In this document: piece after piece, positions 53,080-60,984 of the stretch
Position numbering within the stretch: position 1 is the stretch's first letter
Layout of the letters: the number at the start of each line of letters is the position of its first letter
From: Bombus terrestris
Taxonomy: Eukaryota > Arthropoda > Insecta > Hymenoptera > Apidae
Length of the DNA stretch: 64,000 nucleotides
Reading direction: 5' to 3'
Assembly (NCBI RefSeq): GCF_910591885.1
Contig: NC_063274.1
Location: forward strand, 5,766,001 to 5,830,000
The notes under the pieces: generated by a model
Told to the model about the DNA's origin: nothing
Seen by the model: the letters and a program-made list of their open reading frames with translations, nothing else
Databases searched by the model: none
Translations under genes and position numbers: made by a program

Positions 53080-53925
53080 AATTAACAATGCTACCTCAGG
53101 AAGATTACCCACAATACTATTACAATTACCAGGACGACCAGGATTGCGATTTCTCGTTGACTCCGGGGCAGGAATCAACTTGCTTAAACAAAGGTGCTTG
53201 CTACCCAGGAAAGACAACAATACCAGACACAAAGAAATTCTCCATGGGACATTCCGAATACGAATCTAATTCCAAAGTCAAATTGAATTTGTTCGACAAA
53301 AAGATAGACTTCTCTTTAATAGATGACGATTTCCCAATTATAGAAGATGGCGTATTAGGCTTACCCGGTTTGAATCAATATCGATTCAAACTCTCCAACG
53401 AAACATTGAAATTAGATAACAACACCCTTCTGCTGCAACAAGAACCAACCCTTGCACCAGGAGAAACCATTCAAAAAATTGTATACCTCGAAGGGAAGCC
53501 AACGCCAGTGTGCTTTATCAATGGTGGTAAGTCCTCAATTCAAGTTTCTAACATTATCGAAAATACAAATACCATAGATCAAATCCAAAAATTCAAATCT
53601 TCGATTCGACTATCGCACATAGGAAAACCTCTCAGAGAACCTATAGAAAAGATTCTTCTCTATTACATGGATGTATTTAATTTAGACAGCGAAACATTAC
53701 CGTGTACATCTCTTGCTAAACATTCCATTACATTGAAAGAAGATAAAATCATCAACGTAAAATCCTACCGTCCTTCCGAACACCATAAAATCGAAATAAA
53801 CAAACAAATGACGGAAATGTTAGACAAAAAGATTATAGAACCCTCCGACTCTCCCTATAACTCTCCCGTCTGGGTCGTCCCAAAGAAAATCGACGCGTCG
53901 ACCACAAAAGTGGCGAATAGTGATT
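53080..53925 (+). pseudogene. protease and start of reverse transcriptase
   Basis: The aspartic protease active site FLVDSGAGINLLK is read in the capsid frame near 53,150-53,190, one frame back (-1) from the zinc knuckle, which may reflect normal -1 gag-pol shifting. The later protease part (IDFSLIDDDFPIIEDGVLGL) and the linker to reverse transcriptase are in the next frame (+1), so a second indel lies around 53,190-53,260. Reverse transcriptase begins with SPYNSPVWVVPKK near 53,850-53,890. The frame then ends at a TGA after a third shift near 53,905. Confidence 0.8.
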
Positions 53926-54235
53926 GACTTTCGGAAGTTAAACGAATTAACGGACCAAGACGCATATCCATTACCCGACATTGACGATATACTATCGCAA
54001 CTAGGGAACGCAAAATATTTCTCCGCTTTAGACTTATCCTCGGGATTCCACCAAATACCCATGGATGAGAATTCGAGGAAGTACACCGCATTTAGCACAC
54101 CACAAGGGCACTTCCACTATAACAGAATGCCATTCGGGCTCAAGAACGCACCCGCTACCTTTCAAAGAATGATGGACACCGCGTTAAGAGGTTTAATTAA
54201 TAATCATTGTTTCGTCTATCTCGATGAGAGCTAGA
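53906..54235 (+). pseudogene. reverse transcriptase palm fragment
   Basis: Copies RNA into DNA in an intact element. Motifs in order: DFRKLNELTDQDAYPLPD, FSALDLSSGFHQIPMDE (first catalytic Asp), YNRMPFGLKNAPATFQRMMD, and then FVYLDES and a stop. The family motif is YLDD; here the second Asp codon is lost because the sequence changes to LTR at 54,230, and the TAG stop comes from the LTR. Inactive. The order and spelling of the motifs place it with insect 17.6/297-like Ty3/gypsy elements. Confidence 0.85.
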
Positions 54236-54322
54236 GCTCGGAAGTGTCTTATAAGTGTATAAACGAAGTAAAAATAAAGTTTTCTTCTTCCTTATAAAAT
54301 TTCTCTTTATTTTTACGTGACA
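54230..54322 (+). repeat. 3' LTR, last 93 bp only
   Basis: Matches 51,578-51,670 with about six substitutions and no indel, ending ACGTGACA. Its first half is missing, as are all sequences between the reverse transcriptase palm and the LTR. Confidence 0.9.
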
Positions 54323-54657
54323 CCCGTGACGCGATGCAAACGTCGAGCAGTCACCAAGAGTGAGATGTCCTTGTGCCGTCTTACGAATCCAAAGAGTTAT
54401 CTAGTGCACGTTGACCCGCACGCACCCGGGATACGCGCGAGCGAGTACGCCACGCGACAGTTTGAAAAAACTGAGTGATCGCGAACCGACAAATCGCGAG
54501 TAAAATTTCTCCAGTGTGATAAGCGACGGGAGAGAGACGAGATTTTTCTTTTTTCGTCCCAAGATGGATAAGTATCGTTGTACAGAATGAGCTCACAATG
54601 AACTTAACATAGGTATCTATCTTACGATTAATTAAGCCTAAAACGCTCGCATTCTAC

Positions 54658-54907
54658 GGTGTCCCCCGATGTCCAACGATGTCCAACGGTGTCCAACGTC
54701 GTCCAACGGTGTCCAACGATGTCCAACGGTGTCCAACGGTGTCCAACGGTGTCCAACGATGTCCAACGATGTCCAACGGTGTCCAACGTCGTCCAACGGT
54801 GTCCAACGGTGTCCAACGGTGTCCAACGATGTCCAACGGTGTCCAACGATGTCCAACGGTGTCCAACGATGTCCAACGGTGTCCAACGGTGTCCAACGAT
54901 GTCCAAC
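54658..54907 (+). repeat. 10-bp array 1 of copy B
   Basis: Twenty-five decamers of GATGTCCAAC, GGTGTCCAAC and GTCGTCCAAC types in perfect register, followed directly by GGTGCAGTCC, which starts hairpin 1. Long frames here (82-159 codons, both strands) are repeat by-products. Confidence 0.95.
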
Positions 54908-54910
54908 GGT

Positions 54911-54968
54911 GCAGTCCAGTGTAGATCATCCAAAATTCTTTTCGCGTTTTTTGGTGATCTACACTGGA
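54911..54968. repeat. hairpin between the two arrays of copy B
   Basis: GTCCAGTGTAGATCA and TGATCTACACTGGAC are perfectly complementary over 15 bp, with about 27 bases between them. It sits exactly at the array edge, and the next array starts at its far side. Confidence 0.9.
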
Positions 54969-54973
54969 CCAAC

Positions 54974-55073
54974 GGTGTTCTACGGTTTCCAGCGGCGTCC
55001 CACGGTGTCCAGCGGCGTCCCACGGTGTCCAACGGCGTCCAATGTCGTCCCACGGTGTCCAATGTCGTCCCAC
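54974..55073 (+). repeat. 10-bp array 2 of copy B
   Basis: Ten more divergent decamers (GGCGTCCCAC, GGTGTCCAGC, GTCGTCCCAC and others) in register, ending at a second hairpin (about 55,077-55,138) with CAGTCCAGTTTAGATTA opposite TAATCCAAAATGGACTG (15 of 17 pair). Confidence 0.9.
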
Positions 55074-55164
55074 GTTGCAGTCCAGTTTAGATTATCGAAA
55101 ATTCTCTTCGTGGCTTTTCGTAATCCAAAATGGACTGTATTAGCGTGATTCTGAGCTTGGTATC

Positions 55165-55277
55165 GAATTATTGTGCAATGTTTGTACTTATCAATGTAGT
55201 CGTTTTCTGAAAATTAATCAACTGATTAATCTGCGAAAACAATTACATCGATCGGTACAAACATTGTACAATAATTC
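55165..55277. repeat. foldback palindrome, copy B
   Basis: Same as in copy A: arms 55,165-55,219 and 55,224-55,277 around the loop AACT. Confidence 0.85.
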
Positions 55278-56292
55278 GCAACCGTACTGGCAACATTCGG
55301 TATCAATGATACTTATGTCTAACTTGGAACCACAGAAAGGAAATGAAAGTACTGACACTGTATATACAATTTAGAGTTTTGCAAAAGAGACATACGACTC
55401 GTTGTACTAAACTTATGAAGATATCGAAAAGTTATATACTCTAACGTGACCGCGATATGCTTCTTTTAAAAATGGGAAAACGGGAAGAAGCCTGAACAAT
55501 CAGACGATGGAAGAAAAATCATTTGGGCATCTAGCATACATATTTAATATGCTATGAAATGTTCATATATGTAACTGAAACGTATTTTCTGTAAATTGAT
55601 AAATCTGAAACAAACTCATTTACTGGATTTGGTATATGGAAGAAACAGACATCTTTAAAACGAGAAGATTTTATGAAACATTTTATGAAAAATAAACTAT
55701 TAATAATGGTCAATTATAGATCAAATTACTATTGATTGAATTTTAGCAAATATAGAGAATCATGTGTATCTTTTAATCGAAACTAGGGTTACGTTGGAAA
55801 CAAGAATTTTAAGTAATTGAATTTAAACTGAATTAAAAATTGAAAAGTTCATTTGGAATAACTAAGATGAGAGAAACCCCGGTTATTATACAATCACTTG
55901 CTTTATCTTTTAACTTTTAACAGTATCTGTTATTTTCTACAACCACATAGTGATTTGCAACATAATAAACCGAAAGGTATGTGCATAAGTCATTTTTTGC
56001 AGAATTTTTGCTACATACGTGACGATGTCTTTGTTTTGTGACGAAACTTTTGTTTCGTGCAAATGAAATTCGAATATTTATAAAATTCTACATTACTGTT
56101 AAAAGATTGAAGTGAAAATATCGCGGTCGAAAAAATTCTAAAAGTTATGGTTCTAAGAACGAACAATCACCGGCACTAATTCCAATTGCAATGAATTAAA
56201 TTTTAAAAAATATTTCAAGCCTTCATAGCAACATTAAGATATTTCATTATAATACTTTGTTGCGCATGAAATCGCTCACAATTTCATACATG

Positions 56293-56295
<3 letters not shown>

Positions 56296-56331
<36 letters not shown>

Positions 56332-56340
56332 CATTCGTAA
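56296..56340. repeat. (TA)n microsatellite
   Basis: About 44 bases of alternating TA marking the left side of the hairpin-rich region. Confidence 0.9.
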
Positions 56341-56560
56341 TAAAGTTCTGTATTTTAGCAGTCATGGTAACGTTAACGCTGACAAAGGAATATGTCTTAT
56401 AGCAGTATTTTCAGTAATAAACGTAGTAATAAGGGGCGCATTAATAAGGGGCGCTGAAAAAGAAACAAAGCAGTAGCCAGAAGGGCTACTAAAATTCAAT
56501 CGTCTTCCACTCTATATAAACCCGATCAACACGTCGAGAGTGGAACTGAATATTCTTGTT

Positions 56561-57268
56561 TCGCAACGCTAATTTACTACTAACATTTATGAAGCAGAAA
56601 ATTCTCAAAATCAAACGCGACGAGTGCTTCGTTATATCTGCAATATCAATTAATCTACTATTAAAAAGAAAAAAAAAGAAAAATCTGAAAATTCCCGATA
56701 TCTGATACGCAACGCTAATAAGTATAAATCTACGCACTCGTATTTAAGCAATACGCAACACTAATAGCGAGAGATCGCAGTGCAACCATTTAGGAGGTTG
56801 CGGATGAACGATCACACTTGTACAGCTCTTTAGGCTGTACATGTGATCCAGGAGCAGTGTCCGACAAATGCAGTCGGAGAGTTTGGGCAGTTTGTGAACG
56901 CAACTCTACTTAACAAAACGCGAGCATTCATAATCGCAACGCTAATAGGAAAAATAAGTAGAACTCGCGATGGAACAATGTCGCAACGCTAATTCTTAAA
57001 GTGAATTTAATGAAAATTACTATTTACTATTTGAAAAAGCTACTTTAAATATCCTAGTATTGCTACTTAAACAGAAAAACAGAAAAAATTCTAAAAATTG
57101 CAAAAGACAATCGCGATATCGTAATTCGTAACTCTAAAACAAACGCGATTATCATTTTATCGCAACTCTAATTCAAACCGTAATCATTTTTTCGCCACAC
57201 TAATGAAAAGCCGTGATATTATTTCGCAACTCTAATACAACCCGTAATTAATTTGTCGCAACACTAAT
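56561..57268 (+). repeat. clustered 13-bp motif TCGCAACNCTAAT
   Basis: Copies or close variants start at 56,561, 56,707, 56,753, 56,897, 56,934, 56,981, 57,125, 57,160, 57,192, 57,224 and 57,256. The last four are exactly 32 bp apart, forming short tandem units (13-bp core plus a variable 19-bp part, often with CCGTRAT or CGCGAT). Earlier copies are separated by irregular inserts that carry the hairpins. Either a decayed minisatellite or a cluster of binding sites. Confidence 0.75.
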
Positions 57269-57333
57269 AAGAAAAATCGCGATTTGCCCAATGGGACGAT
57301 GGACCGATATATACATCGGCCAAAAAAACAAAG

Positions 57334-57374
<41 letters not shown>
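57334..57374. repeat. (CTA)n microsatellite
   Basis: About 13 perfect ACT/CTA triplets. Confidence 0.95.
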
Positions 57375-57980
57375 AAATACTAAAAGCGAGCATAGTGACA
57401 AAGTAGTAACGATAATGACTTCCCATGCTCCGGATGACCCAGAGGATGGGGAGCCATTGGTAGTTGCCCTCTTGAGTGACAGTTTGTCGGGCCTCTTCGG
57501 CTTATAGCCTCTTCTTTCTTCGGGCGCAATGCCCGCTGAAACTTAAATCTAAGCTCGAGACTTCTAAATCGCAAACAAAAAAAAAACTTATAAAATAAAA
57601 ATATAAACCGCGGAAGCTGATGGAAGTGCATATGGACTGACCAACGATCACAACAGTGATCGTTGCTCACTCGCATGTGCGTGCTCGAGCAATAAACGTT
57701 CGTTTCGAGCCCATTCGCGACCGCGACCGCGAAATTCGAAAAATCGAAAGGCAAAACCAGAGACGAGTGCATGCTCTACTCGTGCCAGTTTCACCGTCGA
57801 TTTTTCAAATTAGCCTACCTACTTATAATTAACAGACATACCAGAAAGTATACTACCTATCCTACCTAACGCTATATTTAAAAAATGGCAAAACATTCAC
57901 ACCAACACACTCACTCCACGGTTCTCACACATAACACCCGGGTGCAAAGGTCCTACACTAGAGAGGACGTCCCGGGACGC

Positions 57981-59310
57981 CTCCGACACCCGAGTTTAAT
58001 ACAACATGCACACTCTAAGGTACTTACCTTTTTCCTGAAATCGACTGACGAAGGCTAGTGACCATTGCGTAAAACGTGATAAAACACGTCCGAGGAAATG
58101 ATATCGTTAAAATAAATGTAAGTAAACTTGGAATTATAATTGTAATTTATGGCAATATAAAAAGCGTGGTTACACTTAATCGCGTGGATGATATTATCAC
58201 AAATTGTGATTGTATCGAGACGTAAATTGAATCGATATATGTCTCGACATTTTTAATATTTGAAGTTTTAACGAATGAGAAAAAGCGACGCAATTCCACG
58301 GCCTAACAACACACACACACATAATGTGGAAAATACGTCGTGCACGATACACTAACACATCGTCAGTCGCTGAGAAATTATTACATTACTTAATTCTAGG
58401 TCATCGTGCCCAATGTCTTTCTCCCATTCAAGTAGCACCTGGGCACGTGAATGAGATCCTGACAATGGGCACGGAAAGGGTTAAACCTGAAAATCCTGAT
58501 CTAAAAAGATGATTAGTTTGTGTAATTTTTATTTAACGGACTAACTAATTGATTTTATATTTTACTACTTTGTATCTGATTAAATCTATTAATTAAGTAA
58601 GTAATTAAGTAATTCTATTTTATTAATTTAATAAATTAGAACAAAATTTTAATATTACAAAAAAGGTAGCGTCAATTGAAAAAGACTGAGGCTCGATCAA
58701 ATGGAATAATTGACTCTAAATATATTACTAAGAATGAAATAATCTCAGGCGATCTCTTTATCAAAGCATATACTCGAAAGTGCAGAAGCAGTGCTCAAAA
58801 TTATTGCTTTGATTAAAAAATCTGCCTGTCGCGAAGTGTCTTCTTGCACGTAAAATTTCACACATTCTTGTACGGGAAAGAATGAATTTTAACTGATATT
58901 TTAAAGTTAAATAAATGAACGTGACTTAATATTGTCACGATTAATTCATTGCTTAAGATCAAGTATATGTATGTTATATAGGTATATTCGTGTAGATATT
59001 TGCCATTTGCAAATATTCATATGGAATATTAACATGCATATTTATAAATAACACGAATATATTCTCAAGTGTGTATGTTTAACCTAATTATTAAAAAACT
59101 AACGATTATAATCGCGGTGTGCAAGAAGACCTATCCTAATCTAATAAATTTGAAAAAATGAGTGTTACTACTCACGGGTATAAAAAATACCCGCGGTCAC
59201 TATGCTCGCAAAAAATTCTACGTAATACAACCAGTCACCCGTGTCGATTCGGACCTTTCATCCTACGACATGATTGAGTGACTGGAGGAACAAAAATGCA
59301 TGCGACTCAC
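57981..59310. other. non-coding, no supported gene
   Basis: Contains a good minus-strand 5' splice site (AAAAAG|GTAAGTA, near 58,019-58,026), but no convincing 3' splice site to pair with it; a short CA run at 58,310-58,321; and a small stem CGGGTAT/ATACCCG near 59,177-59,194. CCAGTCAC and GTGACTGG face each other at about 59,231-59,285. A 62-codon plus-strand frame at 58,324 is unrecognised. Confidence 0.4.
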
Positions 59311-60040
59311 CGTTCGATGCGGAGAAGCAGAGGATGTTACCGTGGATGCTGCGCTATCCCAACGAATATCACCAGGGAGACTAACATCAGGCAGGAACCG
59401 TTGAAAGGCCAATGGTAGAAATGGATGTTGTGAAAAATCTGTTACAAAACAAAACAGGATAAGTGATTGCTGACTATTTGAAAAGTTAGAGATAATGAAA
59501 AATGGAGGTTTATTAACTTTAGTAACTTTAGTAATAATGAAGATTGAAATTCTAATAAGCTTTGATAAGTATAAAAATTGAAACTCTAATATGAAAGTTT
59601 AAAATCTAAAAATTAAGAATCTAATGATTTCTGAAATATGTTAGTCATTTGTTTCATAATTCGGAATAGACATAATTGAAATACGATATGTAAAAATACT
59701 TACATTCTTGGCTTTTGAGCCACTGTTAGAACATTCCGAAAGAAGTTGATGCAGTGGTATGTCTATAACAAAACATAAGATATCATTAATATCGTTATTA
59801 CATAATAGCAAACTTGAAACTTTAGCAATAATAAAGACTAAACTCTAATAAATATGTAAATTGGAACTCTGATATAAAAATATTAAGACTTTCAGACTTT
59901 ATTTCAATCATTTTTATTTTATAATTAACAATATTTCAAACAAAATGTAATAAATAGAACAAATTAAAATACAATATATAAAACTACTTACATTCTTGAG
60001 CTCCTGGAGAGGCTTTATCCTCTTGAGGGAGGCACTGACT
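59311..60040 (-). CDS. candidate multi-exon gene, unknown product
   Basis: Three minus-strand segments have matched splice signals. E1 is 59,992-60,040 (3' site CGGTATTAG, 5' site AAGAAT|GTAAGTA). E2 is 59,704-59,762 (3' site TTTTGTTATAG, 5' site AAGAAT|GTAAGTA). E3 is 59,311-59,438 (3' site TTTTGTAACAG, 5' site AACG|GTGAGT). They are less AT-rich than the sequence between them. Joined E1-E2-E3, one frame stays open from E1 until a TAA inside E3 (59,337-59,339), with a hydrophobic stretch CLMLVSLVIFVGIA just before it. If E2 is skipped, E1-E3 is open through the whole of E3 to its donor. Further exons on either side are not found, and no domain is recognised. E1 and E2 with their downstream introns look like a tandem duplication. 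The E1 acceptor coincides with an ACTCTAAT motif that recurs nearby, so the structure may be partly repeat-derived. Confidence 0.35.
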
Positions 60041-60890
60041 CTAATACCGAAAACGAATATTCAACAAAATAAATATATAAAAAAAGAAAAATAAAAGACT
60101 ACGTTACCGCGACCGTTTAAATTATGACCGGCGAACAAGAACTCTAATATCGCGTACAAATTTGATTGATAAAATTTTATTACTTTCGCGTATGATTATT
60201 CGATCGAATTTAATCAAAATTACCGTGATTTTAAAATATTGAAAAGAAACTATTGCGTAGCAAACACTGACTCTACAACCGCATTGCGCGCGGTCACAAA
60301 TATTCCCTGAAAATAAAGCAGTTTAGGGGCGGGGGTGGAGGGTGGAAAAGAAGTGAAATGTCGTTTCGACAATTTTCTTCTTTTTCCTATCGAACGTTTA
60401 TTTAGAAAATACTGCTATTTCTTTACACTTAAAAATTATTATTAAGAAATTGGAACAAGTATGAAAATACAAGTTAAAAATTTTAAGATATTTCTCGATA
60501 GCGAACAAATGCTTACGAATACCTTGAATGCAATGCAATCGTTTGCAAGAATTATACTGTTCGCAATTAGAATATATACTGTGAATTTTCGTTATTAGAA
60601 TACGAAATATACATTCCACTAATACACTATAATCGCGTGTTACAAATATTGGAAAATATTTGCAAGAATTCAAAATTCGCCACTAAATATACTTAAAGAA
60701 TACTTGACAAACACACGCGAAACCTTGTTTCGAGGTATTTAAATCTAACTGTTACTAAGTTGCAAGTTTGTGACGTTGACTGTAGCAAATTCACATAATA
60801 TAACAAAAGAAATTGAATTCCATAACAAACAAACAAATTCCGAATAAACAGACAAGAGAATCAGTGGAAAAGAAGAATCGATTTTTTAAT
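60041..60890. other. AT-rich non-coding, repeat remnants
   Basis: Further ACTCTAAT-type motifs at about 60,136-60,145 and CACTGACTCTACAACCG at about 60,265-60,281, the latter like the E1 splice-site region just upstream. A short G-rich run (GGGGCGGGGGTGGAGGG) lies near 60,327-60,343. No supported gene; a 91-codon minus-strand frame at 60,398-60,673 is unrecognised. Confidence 0.4.
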
Positions 60891-60940
60891 TTCGTTCCAA
60901 GTCAGATAAGTATCATTGTACAGAATGGGCGCAGAATGCA
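60891..60940 (+). repeat. left block of the array/foldback family, copy D
   Basis: TTCGTTCCAAGTCAGATAAG followed by TATCATTGTACAGAATGGGC matches the left block of copies A, B and C at most positions. It stands about 20-45 bp before the 22-bp minisatellite, while the 10-bp array, hairpin and palindrome of the other copies are absent here. Confidence 0.65.
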
Positions 60941-60984
60941 TTTGGGAGTCAAGACATAAAAGTTATTAATATTAAAAGTTATTA

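Larger units (their letters stand above)
51487..54322 (+). mobile_element. truncated Ty3/gypsy LTR retrotransposon
   Basis: A broken element. It has a full 5' LTR, a primer binding site, gag, protease and the N-terminal half of reverse transcriptase, then directly the last 93 bp of a 3' LTR. The rest of reverse transcriptase, RNase H, integrase and any envelope gene are absent. The reading frame is interrupted several times. The two LTR pieces differ at about 6 of 93 positions, so it is not a fresh insertion. Flanking bases (ATCG before, CCCG after) give no clear target-site duplication, consistent with a rearranged locus. It sits exactly between repeat copies A and B. Incapable of autonomous movement. 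Confidence 0.9.
54330..56026 (+). mobile_element. array/foldback repeat family, copy B
   Basis: Second complete-looking copy, starting a few bases after the 3' LTR. Same order as copy A: leader with AACGTCGAGCAG, left block (54,552-54,600), arrays and hairpins, palindrome (55,165-55,277), AT-rich tail. Differences: about 50 extra bases before the left block and an additional array-plus-hairpin module (54,908-55,073). Homology to copy A ends at about 56,026 (GACGAT), beyond which the sequence is unique. Confidence 0.7.
56440..57980. ncRNA. hairpin-dense region, possible structured RNA
   Basis: Perfect or near-perfect short stems: 56,472-56,490 (AGTAGCC/GGCTACT), 56,782-56,801 (GCAACC/GGTTGC), 56,810-56,848 (GATCACACTTGTACAGC against GCTGTACATGTGATC, one bulge), 56,860-56,878 (TCCGAC/GTCGGA), 57,521-57,535 (CGGGC/GCCCG), and 57,642-57,665 (CAACGATCAC, loop AACA, GTGATCGTTG). 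Palindromes CACCCGGGTG (57,935-57,944) and CGTCCCGGGACG (57,968-57,979) follow. A 130-codon minus-strand frame (57,380-57,772) is not recognised. The density of stems suggests a folded RNA or a structured transposon part. Strand and transcription are unknown. Confidence 0.3.

Noticed and set aside
51841..54098. Minus-strand frames opposite gag and pol
   Set aside because: Shadow frames of the retrotransposon coding strand.
51487..54322. Possibility of an intact endogenous retrovirus with envelope
   Set aside because: Everything after the reverse transcriptase palm is missing and the frame is broken in several places; no envelope sequence is present.
54628..55148. Open frames of 82-159 codons on both strands over the decamer arrays, encoding repeats such as MSNDVQRCPT or HRWTSLDIVG
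   Set aside because: They follow automatically from a stop-free 10-bp unit read in any frame; there is no unique coding sequence or splice signal attached.
56782..56848. TTTAGG in two hairpin loops as a sign of telomere or telomerase RNA
   Set aside because: Only single copies of the motif occur, and there is no CCTAACCTAA-type template; the match is too short.
57160..57268. CRISPR-like pattern (13-bp repeats with 19-bp variable parts)
   Set aside because: Repeats are short and imperfect, spacing is regular for four units only, and the surrounding DNA is eukaryotic.
57380..57772. 130-codon minus-strand frame
   Set aside because: It crosses several perfect hairpins and a trinucleotide repeat edge, and it matches no family; more likely chance.
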